Shown: positions 13,151 to 25,905, counted from the stretch's first letter. The stretch: DNA of 64,000 nucleotides from Nemophila menziesii (GCA_029959085.1 JARWIR010000002.1:32575733-32639732); one strand, 5' to 3'. Translations and numbers: made by a program. The notes: generated by a model not told the origin, from the letters alone.

Positions 13151-13939
13151 AGAGTATGCTTTTTCTATTCTCTACCATTTCTTTAATTGCATATTTGTAA
13201 ATTATGTGTATTGTCTTTAATATTATTGAGTCTACTTCAAGCTGAGTCACGGTTCACCTTTGAGTTGAGGGTGGGGATTCATTGTCCCCATTCCCACTTT
13301 ATGTGATTTATATGCCTTTTAGGTAGATTTTCATTTTGTTAAAGATGGTTTAAGTGTAGAATGTGTTTAATGGCCTTAAAGCATAAGCTTTGGTGAAGTT
13401 AATTATAGTACGTAATGTGTTTCTATACTAGTTGTATAATATACTTTGAATGTGAACATGTATGAAATTTACATGTAAAGAAAAGATTAGTAAGAAATGC
13501 ATAGAAGCAAGTTCCGATCCTAGGGAGTCGTGAGTGTTGTGTAGGCCGTGAGATCCTAGCTAGTTAATAATCCATTTAATGAACGTGCTAGAGGTAAGAA
13601 AGTAACTAAAATTCGTAGTCAGGGAAGTGAGGAGGGTCTTTGATAAGCCCCTTTGTTCCTTTTTAGCTTGTTGTCAATATTAATTGTTATAGTATCCGTA
13701 TCAACCCCTTATTTGCCTTTCTAAATCCTTTTATTAGCCATATTACAAGCCATAACCCTTAGATTCTAAGACTCTTTCCATATGACCTGCACTTGAATCG
13801 CAATGCTTTGATACTCGTCTTTAAAGTTTGAGTTTAGGGTGGTGGGACCGATTATGGGAAACAATATTGGGTGGGTTTTGAGCTATGTATTTGTGCTATA
13901 TGATGTTGCGCTTGTTCTATATTGTAACTCTTTGTCGGG
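13151..13939 (+). other. 3' UTR of element H, part 1
   Basis: Colinear with 6030-6830 of element I. It contains the purine tract TTTGAGTTGAGGGTGGGG at 13259-13276 and TTTAATGAACGTGCTAGAGG near 13573. The conserved block CCATATGACCTGCACTTGAA lies near 13778-13798, and a second purine tract AGTTTGAGTTTAGGGTGGTGG at 13824-13845. Interrupted after TCGGG by solo LTR P. Confidence 0.65.
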
Positions 13940-15476
13940 TAGTAGCTCCTTGAGTGTGTTGAAAATCAACACTAAAGAAGAGAAGCGACTACCGCAAGTG
14001 TACATGTCGTCCAAGTAATAAGTAGGTAAAACAGGATAATCATCCCTGCATGGATTGCTCGGTAAGATAAAGGTGTTCAAATGATAAGTAGAATTAATTG
14101 AAATACGAAATTAATGAAAGACGGTTATTTGTTTGGTTTTTGATTGTTAAAAGACTAAACACACGAATATAACTTAACTAAAGATTAAACTAAATGAAAA
14201 TAAAATAAAGACTAAAGGATGGACGCAAATATGAGAAGTATACTTGAGCCTCGCTAGGGATTCACCTAAATTCATGTATTTAATGCTTTTGTTAAGGGTA
14301 GAGTTGGTATTTCTATATTAGTTGGAACTCTAATATTTCCTAACTCCCGTCAGGGTAGCTTAGGAACTATCCTACAGTATTACAAACTCCTCCAGGGCGA
14401 TTATAAGCTATGTTCAGATGATTAAGAAATTACCCAATTAGCTCGTTTAGTCAAGCCCGTCAGGATCGATGACGAATACCACACGTCTATTATCTAATTC
14501 AGTAATTGAACCCCCCCTTCCCTTCCAGACGATCACCCCCACCAGTGAATAGCCTAATTACTAAAACCAATTTCTAATTGGACAAATTAAAAACAGTAAA
14601 CAAGCATGAAATAATAGTCAATATGAATACCCATGACTCAATTTATATATTAAATTAGTATCAAATTGAAAATACATTATACAAATAAATTAGGGTTCAT
14701 CCCATAATGTGATTCTCAAGTATGTAAGTGTTTAGCTCATATTAGAACTAAAAAATTAAATTAAATTAAGATTTTACATGTTTCCTAAAAACATAAATAA
14801 AATAAAGAACCTAACTGAAGGACTGATTTGTGTTGTTTGTTGAAGAAAGGATTTTCTCTCTAAGAGAAGTAAAAATAAAATTAAGCTTCCTATATTCGGA
14901 TGTATAAGGAGCCTTTTATAGTGCTTAAAATGGATTAGGCCCATGTATTATTTAATTAAATGATTTAAGGGCCCAAATCCGTTTTATATTCCCGCATATA
15001 CGGTACACACTTTAGTAAAACAATTGTAACTTTCGCATCGTAAGTCCAAATCACCTTAAACCACTTCTCAAATTTCTCTAACTTAGAGGCGCATCATTTT
15101 CAGATGAACCACCAAGTCAGATTCTACACCTTTTGGGCTAAAAAAGGGCTAGAAGGGATGACTTTCCAGTTTCCAATGCTCCCCTACCTTCACTTAAATG
15201 ATGTCTTTTTCTCCTTTGACATTTCCTTTTGATCTATGACTTTAAACTTCACTTCTTATCTTCATATTAATGCCTCCTAGCATCCATGTAACTAAGAACT
15301 CCACACTAAATAAGCAAATTAATGCACAAAATATCTAAAAGTAACAATAAGTATATATAGAAGGAAAAAAGTGCAATATCGCAAAATATGCTTTTAAATC
15401 AACACACTAAGTCCAATTTTCTACTTAAAATGATGTCTCCTAAGGGAATTTATTTATCACAAACAGGTAGACCTCA
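13940..15476 (-). mobile_element. Solo LTR P in the 3' UTR of element H
   Basis: A lone minus LTR of 1,537 bp, similar to the LTRs of element E. It is flanked by TCGGG (13935-13939) and TCGGG (15477-15481), an exact 5-bp target duplication. The plus-strand start is decayed to TAGTAGCTCC (expected TGGTG). The inner sequence shows the family landmarks: ACCGCAAGTGTACATGTCGTCCAAG, and four CCGTCAGGG-type motifs between about 14345 and 14540. Confidence 0.9.
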
Positions 15477-15481
15477 TCGGG

Positions 15482-16206
15482 TAAGAGAAAAAGATTCGAA
15501 AAGAAAATAAAATTGAAAAGAAAAGAAAAATGTTGAAGCACAGTAGCATGACTTCTCACATCAAAAAGAGAATCATGGCTAACTTGCAAAAGAAAAATAT
15601 ATAAATCTAGACCAGAAAAGTTGATTAATTATTATGTAGCCCTCTTAGTTTGCATTAGTTATTAGGGATGCGAAGCAAATGCATCAAAGTTGGGTTGAGT
15701 GAGTTAAATTTATGAGAGCAAAAGCTCTAGGGATACTCATTGATGGCTAGTGAGACGAGACCAAAAACATCACTCTAAATTATCCAAATATACGATCATA
15801 TCAAACCTAAGTCTTCATTACAACCATAAATGACCTTATGATTCTTAACTATGTGATTTAGGAGTGATTGAACATTTAGAGAGTAGTTAGATGGACCGTT
15901 AGAGACTATGTTAGGATCGATGAACACTCTATAGCCTCCATAGTGAACTAAGAATATAACCTCTTCTTCGTGCATTGCAAAACTAATCTAATTTTGAACT
16001 TTAGTTGTGTTTATCGTTAATATGATAATTGTGTATATTAATTGGCTTATCAATATTATTACATGAAACTCACTAGGTAGTTTCTTTAGGACTATTTTGT
16101 ACATTTTTCTTTTCTCGTACTTATTTGCCTCAACTGATATTTTGAGACTTCCCTATTGTTCTATCTTACTATTTGTCAAGAAGACAAAATTTTGAGTTTG
16201 GGGTCT
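15482..16206 (+). other. 3' UTR of element H, part 2, with hairpin and polypurine tract
   Basis: Continues the 3' UTR with blocks shared with I and the minus elements: TGATGGCTAGTGAGACGAG near 15740 and CCAAATATACGATCATATC near 15784-15803. A hairpin TTTGTC-AAGAA-GACAAA spans 16172-16188 and is followed by TTTTGAGTTTGGGGTC (16190-16205), the polypurine tract. Confidence 0.7.
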
Positions 16207-16246
16207 TTATGTCTCCCTTTTTGTGACAAATAAACCACATTGTGAG
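16207..16246 (+). repeat. LTR of element H, first 40 bp
   Basis: Starts TTATGTCTCC (decayed TGATGTCTCC) after the polypurine tract. Cut by solo LTR N after GTGAG (16242-16246); resumes at 33848. Confidence 0.75.
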
Positions 16247-16702
16247 TGGTGGCTGCTAGGGTGTGATAAAATAATGATAATAAAGATTCAAACTATCACC
16301 CTAACCAATCATATTACTCACTACAATTATCACAGATCGTATGCAAGTTTTAATGATAATTAAGATTTATTCTCAGGGACTTAGTGTGTTATACGTATTA
16401 ATTAGGAGAAAGCGTAGTAAGAATTAGCTCATGAATTAAAAGATAGTAAAAGTTAATATGAATACTTGTGGAGAGAATAATGATTAAACTAAACTAATGA
16501 AATAAAATAAAGATGTAAGAATAAGATGAGAAATATACCTCATGTTTGCTTGTATGCACTTATCCTTACATTCTTCTACTAGTTATAAGGGTGATTAAAG
16601 CTCTTAAAGTAAGTAGTCAGGATTCTTTATTCCTCTTAACCCCCTTCCGGGTGGACTTAGGTGGCGACCTATTAATTACCAAGGGACTTGGGTAAGGGGG
16701 CC

Positions 16703-18241
16703 TGGTGAGTCCTGGGGTGTTATAAAATAAAGCGATAAAAATAGAGGAAGCACTATACCACAAGTGCACGGTTATCCAAGTAATACTCCGATAAATCAGG
16801 TTTTGTTCGCAGGGACGGAGAGTTATAACTCCAGTATCAATCAAATAGTAGGAATAATTGTTTAACAGAAAAGTAAATTGATAAAAAAAATTGTTTCGTT
16901 TTATTTAAAATTAAGGATGCAATAAATAAATACTAAAATAATTGACTGAAAAAAATAACATAAGTAAATAAGATTGGACACAAGATGAGAAGAGTACTTG
17001 ATTCTCGCAAGGGTTTCACCTATCAATCTAATTAATGCTTATGTTTAAGGGATAAATGAGTAATTTATGCTAGTCGGGACTCTAATATCTCCTAACCCCT
17101 GTCAAGGTGGACTTAGGAGCTATCCCAAGGTACTATAAACCCTGACAGGGCGATTATAGCTACTTTCAAACAGTTTTAGTCTCTTACCTCATTGGCTGCA
17201 TGGTTGGTCAAGCCCGCCATGGTCATTGACGAATACTATGCGTCTATTATCTAAGTCCGTAATTAAACCCCCCGTCAAGGTGATCACTTTGCCACTTGAG
17301 TGAATAGCCTAATTACTAAGCCCTAACTTTGATTCATGACTTCAAAATTATTAATTGAAATTAAGATAATAGCCAACACAAAATACCTAATTTAATTTAA
17401 ATAAATCAATCCCAGATTCAGAAAACAGAAATTAAATAGAACTTGGTTCAACCCATGTACTGATTCTCAAGTATATAATGAAATTAGGTCATGTTTGTTC
17501 CTAAATTACTGAAATAAATGAAATAACCTAATTGGGGTGTTGGGTTGACTGTAGTTGGAAGAAGGAATTCTTCCAGCTCTAGTTTCTCCTTCTGCCTTCT
17601 GCTTTTGACTCTCTCTTAAAGCATAAGAAAATAATTGTATGATATGTGGTATATAGGAGGACTAAAAGCCTATATATAATAAAAAGAAGGAATGGGTTTT
17701 TTACATAATGGATATAATAAAATAATAAAAAACCCAAATCCATCTCTTTAATTCCCATAACTGGTGTGCAGCCCTTAGTAAAACGGCTTTTAACTTTCGC
17801 ATATCAACTCTAAATCGACTAATTTCAGTTGAAAAATCTTGCTAACTCAAAAATGCAACTTCCTTATTTCACGACTCAAAGGCTGGATCAGTGTTTAAGT
17901 GTCTACAAAACAGCAATTAGTAACAGCCTTCAAGATTTACAACTTTTCTAGTCAACTCTTCGGGATATATTTTCTCTCCTTTGACTTCTCCGCTTGATCT
18001 AAGAATTTAATTCTTGATTCTCCTCCTTGTCTGGGTGCTCCCTAGCATCTCTGGACCTAAAAACATTGCACTAAAAACAAACAAATTAACGAACAAAAGC
18101 TATAAAAATTAAATGTAGTAAATCCTAGGGGAGAAAATGAAATATAACAAAATAAGACTAAAAGTCTATCAAATAAGTCAAATATTCATCTAAAATGATG
18201 TCTCATAACTGCATTTATTTAGAAAAAAACGGGAGACATCA
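16703..18241 (-). repeat. 3' LTR of element C
   Basis: Reads TGGTGAGTCC...GGGAGACATCA on the plus strand, bordered internally by the polypurine tract at 18242. Four GC motifs of type CCGTCAGGG lie at 17096-17108, 17139-17152, 17212-17225 and 17268-17282. A TATATATA at about 17671-17678 is the likely TATA region. It closely matches 25930-26676 plus 31996-32806. Confidence 0.9.
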
Positions 18242-19675
18242 AGACCTCAAACTCAAACCTTTGTCGTCCCGACAAACTAAAATAAAAATAAAGGTCTTAG
18301 GTGAACGCAGAAATGCAAAATCTAGTAAATCATACCCAAAGCACAACTTAAAATGAATCTCATGTAGTATGACTTAGGAATTAATATACACATACACATT
18401 TCATGCAAAATCAAACAAAAATAATATCAATCCAAAATTAATTTCACAATGCTAGAAGGTTACACTTACACTTATCTAGTATAGTGGCTATAGGGTGTTC
18501 ATTGATCCTCACTAGCTTTGAAAGCTCCAAATAGCATACTCCCTATTAGCTGAATCACAAACTCACTATGTACCTAGGAATCACGAGGACTTTACAGTTT
18601 TAGCGTAGGTTTAGGGACGGTGTGGTATGTATATTTGGTAAATTTAAAGTGACCTTTTGGTCTCTTCTCACTTACCATCAACAACTGTCCAAGATCTTGA
18701 GTTTACACTTGAATATTGTTCTTACTCAACCCATTTGACGCACTAATTTAGCATCCCCAAACTAACCCAATAAGTACTAAGACGATTTCCAAAATTTCCA
18801 CTTTGTCGGTTACTTTATTCTTTTTGTTTTTGTTTTTCTTTTCTCTTTTTTTTGTACAGTAGATAACCGGGTTCCCAGTTGTCTACTGTTTTGACAACTT
18901 TTTCACTTTTTTTTCAAGGACCCCGACAAATGGTTACAAATAATACATCATCATAATCTATGCATCAATACAACAAACACATATAACTCCCTCCCAATGT
19001 AATTTCCAAATAATGAAACCCACCACCCCAAACTCAAGCTCAAAACAGGATGTTTCAGGATCGTGATTCAAGTCCAGGTCATATGGAAATGCCTAATAAA
19101 CTAGGGAATATGGGCTTATATTGTGGAGACGAAGAAAGGCTTAAAGGCTCAAAATTGGGCTAAGAAAGATACAATTAAATCATGGGGATAGAAGGCTAAA
19201 AAGTCTCAAATGGCTAACAAATAACTGCGTCTATCATTTTCCTAGCCACATAGCTTGCCTCTAGTTCATACCTAAGTGGGTTCTCTACTAATTCAGATCT
19301 CACGTTCTACAAACCACACATTTTCCTTAAGTACAAGTTTACTTCATCCGCATTGTTCATTAATTCTTCTTATCAATTACCTAATGTTTGCATGCAATTA
19401 AAGTGCACTTTACACTAACTCCTAAAGTCTACTATTTACTATCATAAATTTATAAAAAGTATGCTTAATGGGGACATTTAAAATACTCAACATTTAAACG
19501 CAGCCCTCAATTGATTTTATTGAAAGAAGATAAAACAAATAACACATAAAAATTGGGATGAGGCAACGAACCCCACCCCAAACTCAAAAATGAGTCGTGT
19601 CCCAATGACTCGAAAAGACTCAATAAAGAAAATAAACTAATATACACTACGAAATGAGAAAAGGATAGGAAAATG
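18242..19675 (-). other. 3' UTR of element C with polypurine tract and hairpin
   Basis: No gene. On the minus strand it ends with the hairpin TTTGTCG-GGA-CGACAAA (18260-18276) followed by the purine tract (18242-18257). Further purine tracts lie at 19021-19044 (plus strand CACCACCCCAAACTCAAGC) and 19570-19588. The conserved block GATTCAAGTCCAGGTCATATGG is at 19061-19082. A T-rich stretch lies at 18820-18915. Confidence 0.75.
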
Positions 19676-20932
19676 TATCTTAACAAGCATGAGGCTAGTT
19701 TCCATGGTTGCGTTCAGGTTTTGCTCCTTTCGTATGTAATGTGTAGGTGGCGCGTTGTATGTTGCTCACCCCAAGTAGCATGTTTTGCTTAAGCTATAAC
19801 TCTTTTATGACTTCTCCTAAGGTTGCAATCATCGCATCTTGTTTCTCCTCTAAAACTGTTATTTGATCCTCCAACTCATTTTCGTTTACTGCCTTCTTCA
19901 TACGTGGGGGAAGTCTAGGACTCCTCATCTCTTTTGTAGCTTCCTCATGGGAATTCTCAAGTGATTTTAATTTCATCTCTTCCCCCTTTTTCTGTAGGCT
20001 CAACCTCTTCGTTCTTGCGTGGTATTTTCGCGTCTAAGCAAATTGTAGTTATGGTGCACGGGAACTTGAGGTTTCTTTGAAGAATTGGGGATTTTTTGAA
20101 CTCCATGATGAGATTATACATCACATGGGCAACATCAATTTCTTTCTTTTCTAGAATACGATTTATAAAAATAAGATGTTCCTTTGTTAACTCGGAAGTA
20201 TGATTATTCCCAAAGAAGGTAGGAACTATGAAACGGGACCATACTTTCGCACAAGGTAATAAATCACTACTATACACCTGTCCAACATATCTTTCTCCTT
20301 CGGGGATGGAAAGTTTCCCACGAATAAAGACTAGATCGTAAAAATACTCCTATTCGGAAGATGGGTCCTTAATTGCTTCGTGATATGGGCATGGACCAGT
20401 CAAGTTCGGTAATTTCAATGTTTTTTGAGTAAGATCAATTGAGAATGGTAGTACCTTTTTGCGTAGGATAAGTGACTGACCATTCGCAAAAGCAAGTTCT
20501 TAATAAAACTCACGAACCAAAGCAGGGATAAACGTGAGGTTTCTCCTTCTCAATTCTTTCCAACTAATCTTGTCAGAAGTGATAGCGTAATCTTTAAAAG
20601 TACTGTTCATAATACCTGAAGGAAATCCTTTCTCAACACCAAACTTTAAATAGGCTACTCTCTCACTAACTTGCTCAGTCCAACTAACAAATACTCATTT
20701 TGGCTTAGTGTCTATCATCTTTCTTCGTGTAGTTCTTTGTTCTATAGTGGGTCCGCTAGGATCTTCATCTTCAACTTCTTTTCCTCTTCATAGTAGTCTT
20801 AACTTCTCCAAACTTAGCTTTAGAACTCCAATCCGGAATCTCAATATCTTTCTCTTGTGTAGCACCAAGAGTATTTCTTGTTCTTGGAGTGTTCATACGG
20901 TTATAGCTCAATGAATCGGTTAAGTTTTTTAT
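19676..20932 (-). pseudogene. env-like gene of element C
   Basis: Homologous to the J env-like gene. The expected start codon at 20930-20932 reads ATA, not ATG (context GAGATAAAAAACTTAACC), a G-to-A loss of the start. It then reads TDSLSYN, TPRTRNTLGATQEKDIEI, VSWTEQVSERVAYLKFGVEKGFP, LTFIPALVREFY, SIDLTQKTLKLPNLTGP, SSDLLPCAKVWSRFIVPTFF, IDVAHVMYNLIMEF and a charged, probably coiled-coil C-terminus (VNENELEDQITVLEEKQDAM). Frames break at about 20700, 20500, 20370 and 19990. Function unknown; no clear signal peptide or membrane anchor. Confidence 0.75.
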
Positions 20933-20940
20933 CTCAACTC

Positions 20941-21912
20941 ACCCAAACTCAAAACTTTAAAAATTCAAAAACTAGAGAAAAGTTTTAAAAATTTGATGTT
21001 TTGGGGGTAGAAGAATAAAGATTAAGGTGAGATATGAGATGGGTAAAGGTATGTGTTTGGAGAGGTTTTATGGTTGAAGTTATGGTTTTGATGAAGAAGG
21101 ATTCTTGGTTGAAAGTTGAATTTCGATGGTGGTTTGGAAGGATTATGAGTTGATTGTGTGTTTATGTGGTGTTTAGGGAGAAGACTTGATGATATTGTGG
21201 TGTTTTGATGATGTTTTCCTGGTATATAAGGAGTTGTGGGACGAATTATGGAGTTTTTTGTGAAAGGAAGCAAGAAAATAGGTCAAACCTTGTTAAAACC
21301 GACCTTCTGTTTTGCCACCGGGTTCCTGGTTGGTAATGACCGACTTCCCGGTCCGCGTCGCAAGGCGCGAAACTTTTCTTTCGCTTTTTTAAGACGCAAA
21401 AAATGTATTGCGTATCCACCGCACATGTCAGAGACTTGTATTTAGAGACCGGATTCCGGGTCAGCTTACAACCGGGTTCCCGGTTGACGTCGACGAGCGC
21501 AACTCCAGACGCACCAAGTGGCTTGCGTCTCCACCGCACAGGTCAGAAAGTTTGGGTAGCTATAACACAGCCACCAGGTTCCTGGTCAGCTTACAACCGG
21601 GTTACCGGTTTGTGTCGACCGACACGAACGCCAACGCAACATTCCTTGCGTGTGTGAGGTTCCGTTGACCGGATCCCCAGTTAGATCCTGTTTTGCACCC
21701 AAAGTTTTTTCCGTTATTCATACTAACTACCCCAAACTCGTGACCGATTTACTCCTGAAATCATCAAAAATACAACCTTTCTCATTTCTTTAAAAATTAA
21801 ACAATAATACAAAACAATTACTCTAATCTACACTACGAATTTAAAAGACATGAAATAATTTAGACTAATATACAATTGAAATGGATTTTGTTTAACATCA
21901 TTAAGCTCGACG
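20941..21912 (-). repeat. Inter-ORF spacer of C with ~125-bp tandem repeat and CCGG palindromes
   Basis: Between integrase and the env-like gene. From about 21290 to 21680, GC-rich units of about 125 bp repeat about two and a half times. Each carries AGACGCA...TTGCGT, CCACCGCACA-GTCAGA, CGGTTCCTGGTCAGCTTACAA or its like, and ACCGGGTTCCCGGT or ACCGGGTTACCGGT. The plus-strand open frames at 21403-21668 and 21236-21445 are by-products of this repeat. 20941-20953 is the purine tract before the env-like start. 20960-21280 is AT-rich without features. Confidence 0.65.
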
Positions 21913-23110
21913 GGTTACCTAACGCTTTTATGCATCTTCGAGGAGGTACATAACCTCCACGGGATGTGGATCTTCTAAGCGACTAATATCCTCGCCTCCA
22001 TGATAGACTTTCAGTCGATGAACATTCACCATAAAGGTGTGGTGCTTGATTGGATGCTCAATCTCTATAGCTCCATGAGGCGTAATTTTGGTCACAATAT
22101 AAGGACTAGACCATTTCGATCTCAACTTACCCGGATAATTGTTGAACTTGGAGTTTTATTTAAGGACCCTTTGTCCAACCTCAAACATTTTTTTCACGAA
22201 TGCGATTATCATGCCATCTCTTTGTATTTTCCTTGTAAAGTCTAGAATTCTCATAGGCATGTAATCAAAACTTATCAAGTTCATTTAGCTTAATCATACA
22301 ATTCTTACCGGCTAAAGTAGATTTTGAATTCAACTGCGCTATCGCGCAATATCCACTAAATTCAATTTCAAGAGGTAGGTGACAAGCCATACCATAAATC
22401 ATGCGATACGGAGATGCACCAACAGGTGTCTTAAACGCAGTACGATATGCCCACAATGCATCATCTAATTTTAATGACCAATCTTTGCACGTGGGGTCAA
22501 TAGTCTTCTCTAAGATAGATTTGACTTCTTGATTAGAGACCTCAGCTTGACCATTGGCTTGTGGATGATAAGCGGTGGATATACGATGTCTTACCCCATA
22601 CATCTCTAAAACTGCCTTCAAGTATCTGTTCACGAAATGAGAACCTCCATCATAGATAATCACTCTAGGCGTACCATGTCTAGTGAAGATGTGTGACTTT
22701 GATAATTTAATCACCACTCGCAAATCATTAGTTGGTAGAGCTACTGCCTCTACCCATTTAGACACATAATCAACAGCTAGTAGGATGTATTGATTTCCAT
22801 TAGATGGTACGAAGGGACCCATGAAATCCATACCCCATATATCAAATATTTCAAGTTTAAGAACATTATTACGTGGTATCTTATCTCTCTTAGATATATT
22901 ACCAATAAACTGGCATCTATGACATTTCTTAACATAATAATGACAATACTTATGTAAAGTGGGCCAATAAAAACCGGATTGTAGTACCTTAGCAGCTGTG
23001 TGGTCACCTTTGAAATGTCCTCCATAGAGTGAATCATGACAACCCGCAAAAACTGATTGGGTTTCATACTGAGGTATGCATCTTCCCACCATCTGATCAC
23101 CACATGTTTT
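21913..23110 (-). pseudogene. Integrase of element C, core motifs intact
   Basis: The best integrase in the window. An open frame of 275 residues (23092-22265) holds the zinc domain ([14 protein letters not shown], then KKCHRCQ, so H-H-C-C complete). It also holds the catalytic core with D in [11 protein letters not shown] in IIYDGGSHF and E in [10 protein letters not shown]. The C-terminal GPY/F-type module (SPYIVTKITPHGAIEIEH) is in a second frame (22125-21928) after a break near 22200. It ends next to PHPVEVMYLLEDA. Because of the break and the broken upstream pol frames, no functional polyprotein is expected. Confidence 0.9.
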
Positions 23111-23700
23111 TTAGAGGAAATGATCATCCCAAAAGAATTGCTTTGCACGATGAATGAGTCTCTTTCTGTCTTGTGAGGTAGCTCCTTCAGGAAAAGAGTC
23201 GCTCACAATAAGATTTGCTATGTCTGCATACCAAGGAAACTCTTCTTTGACCAACTCAGGTCCACTATTAGACTCGCAACCTTCAAGACGAGGCAAATGA
23301 TCTGCCACCTGATTATCACAACACTTTCGATCTCGAATCTCTAAGTCAAACTCTTGTAACAACAATACCCATCTGATCAAACGTGGCTTTGCATCTTTCT
23401 TCTCCATAAGGTATTTAATTTCGGAATGATCGACAAACACAACAATTTTTGCCCTAAGAAGGTAGGAACGGAATTTATCAAATGCATACACAACAGCTAG
23501 TATTTCCTTTTCCATCACATTATAATTAATCTTGGCACTAGTGAAAGTCTTACTTGCATAGTAAATAGAATGAAATACCTTATCTTTTCTCTAACCCAAA
23601 ACAGCACCCATAGCAAGACCACTAGCATCACACATAACTTCAAACGGAATCTTCCGATCAGGAGGTAATACAATAGGTGTAAATATAAACTTCTTTTGAT
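23111..23700 (-). pseudogene. RNase H of element C, frameshifted
   Basis: Frame 23518-23111 reads [59 protein letters not shown] and [13 protein letters not shown], then a linker to the integrase zinc domain. The N-terminal part ([27 protein letters not shown]) lies in another frame at about 23640-23520. The second acidic residue pattern is partly retained. Neighbours are RT upstream and integrase downstream, as in Ty3/gypsy pol. Confidence 0.85.
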
Positions 23701-24720
23701 CTCTTTGAATGCCAGCATGAAAGCTTCATCAAAAATGAATTTGGCGTCCTTTTCAAGTAATTTGCACATTGGCTTAGCGATCTTAGAGAAATCCTCAATA
23801 AAACGTCGCTAAAACCCAGCATGACCTAAAAAGCATCTTACCCCGTTTACAGAAATATGAGGGCAAGAGTTTTAATTACCTCAATCTTAGCACGATCAAC
23901 TTCTAAACTTGAACTCAAAACCTTGTGTCCCAACACTATACCTTCACGAACCATAATATGACACTTCTCCCAATTCAAGACCAAACCAGTCTCCTTGCAT
24001 CTAATTAACACCTTCTCCAAAATCTGTAAACACTCATCAAAGTTATCACCAATTACAGAGAAGTCATCCATAAATACCTTCAGGAAATTGTCGATCATGT
24101 CCTACAAAATCGCCATCATGCATCTCTAGAAAGTAGCAGGTGTGTTACATAATCCAAAAGGAATCCTTCAAAAGGCAAATATACCAAAAGGACATGTAAA
24201 GGTCGTTTTGTGTTGGTCTTTAAGATCTACATATATCTGGTTATATCCTGAATACCCATCCAAAAAGCAATAATACTCTCTTCCAGTTAACTTGTCTAAC
24301 ATCTGATCTATGAAAGGGAGAGGGAAGTGATAATTTCTGGTGGCTTTTGCCAACTTAAGATAATACATACACACTCTCCAACCAACAACGGTTCTCGAGG
24401 GAATGGCTTGAATCTGAGCATTCAGGACAGTAGTGATACCACCCTTTTTTGGTACGCATTGAACTAGATTAACCCATTTACTAGTAGATATGGGATAAAT
24501 GATTCCCGCATCTAGTAGTTTGATAACCTCTTTCCTCACCACTTCTTTCATAGCTGGCATCAATATCCTTTGTCCTTAAACTGAGCGTGCGCTATCGTCT
24601 TCCAGAATAATTTTGTGTTGGCAATAAGAAGGACTAATACCTTTGATGTCAGCAATAGTCCAACCAATTGCCTCTTTATTGGCTCTTAGTATACACAACA
24701 GTTTGTCTTCCTGAGGACCT
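23701..24720 (-). pseudogene. Reverse transcriptase of element C, interrupted
   Basis: Copies the element RNA into DNA. Frame 24563-24168 has [65 protein letters not shown] (catalytic D of motif A) and TFTCPFGIFAF. The next frame, 24098-23847, has FMDDFSVIGD (the YxDD box as FMDD) and GLVLNWEKCHIMV. The two are separated by a frame break at about 24100-24165. The thumb and connection region continues to about 23750. Both catalytic boxes are intact but the frame is not. Confidence 0.9.
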
Positions 24721-25478
24721 ATTAAAGTAGCTTACACAATAACAGGTAGAGTGTTGTTAGTACCTAAATAAGCATACCTCAAGTGTGAAGGAAGCGGATT
24801 CTCTTCTAATTGTCGAGGAGATTCAGTGGATGGTTTATTTTTAGGGATTATCTCCCCTTTCTCTCTAACAGGCTCATAGGCTACACGTTTATACTTTGGA
24901 TCCTCAGAATACAGAGCTGCCACTGTTTCGAAAAGCTCTTCCATCATCTCAGGTAAGTCAGGTGTTAAGGCAGCGTGCAAGACATCATCAAAATTATAAT
25001 TATCAAATACCTCTTGCGTGGCATGTTCTACAGCATCAACTCGGAAACAAACTTCTTAGGAATTTAGAAACTTCATAGCCTTAAACACATTGAACTTTAC
25101 CTCCTCGTCTTGGATTCACATAGTTAATTCTCCATTTTCTACATCAATCAAAATACGCCCCGTGGCTAGGAATGGTCTTCCCAAGATGATGGGGCATTCC
25201 TATCTGCGTTGTATTCAAGTATAACAAAATCAACAGGAAAAATTAAGGTATCTGCCTTGACGAGGACATCATCTATTCGTCTCGCAGGATGTGCGAGGAA
25301 TTTGTCAGCCATTTGCAAGACCATAGAGGTCGGTCTTGAATTTCCTATCTTCAACTTTTCAAAAATTAATTTGGGTATGAGATTAATACTCGCACCCAAA
25401 TAACACAAAGCTTTTCCTTGCCACTCGTTACCAATGGAAATCGGAAGCATAAAACTCCCAGGATCAAGTTTCCAATGT
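24721..25478 (-). pseudogene. Aspartic protease and pro-RT linker of element C, active site mutated
   Basis: The protease core reads GKALCYLGASINLIPK (about 25412-25365), where the Athila norm is CDLGAS. The catalytic Asp is Tyr here, so the protease is inactive. It continues LQMADKFLAHPARRIDDVLV, FVILEYNADRN and then the broken flap and ILGRPFLA region near 25170. The linker toward RT (24980-24732) is acidic (LPEMMEELFETVAALYSED) and ends SHLRYAYLGTNNTLPVIV. The frame changes near 25170 and 25060. Confidence 0.8.
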
Positions 25479-25689
25479 TTTGGAATTGAGCTAACATACC
25501 AGGATCGGGTTTGTATCATGCAACATTGATATCTGAAGGACTAATACACAGAGCAGGAGCGCGATATGGAGCTTGTTTAGGACCTTGTATGAACCATGGA
25601 TCATTAACAACCGGAGGTTGACCTTGTCTTCTAGGTGGAGGAGGATCTTCATCTACCACCCTCGGATTAAGATTACTCTCATTGGCCAT
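25479..25689 (-). pseudogene. gag start of element C, remainder deleted
   Basis: ATG at 25687-25689 begins MANESNLNPRVVDEDPPPPR. It continues VVNDPWFIQGPKQAPYRAP, then KPDPGMLAQFQNI, matching the start of gag in E and G. At about 25478 it jumps straight to the pre-protease sequence (WKLDPGSFMLP). More than 1 kb, including the capsid-like gag domain and the zinc knuckle, is missing. One stop lies before YKPDPGML. This copy cannot make Gag. Confidence 0.75.
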
Positions 25690-25905
25690 TTCTAGTTCCT
25701 TGGCTAATCTCTCTCTCGCTTCTTTTTCTTCTTTCTTTCTTTTGTCTTTCTTTTGTTTGCAAATCTGACTAATATCTCGGGGTTATCGAACATATACCAA
25801 ACCTGTAAAAACTGAGAAAGAAACGAACAAACAAAGGCATAAAACTGAAAAGTAAAAATAACAATTAAAAAACTAAAGGATTAACACCCGGGTCACACGC
25901 TTCCG

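Noticed and set aside
21236..21668. Overlapping GC-rich open frames on both strands
   Set aside because: They follow from stop-poor GC-rich tandem repeats in the C spacer; no homologous frame in J or L.
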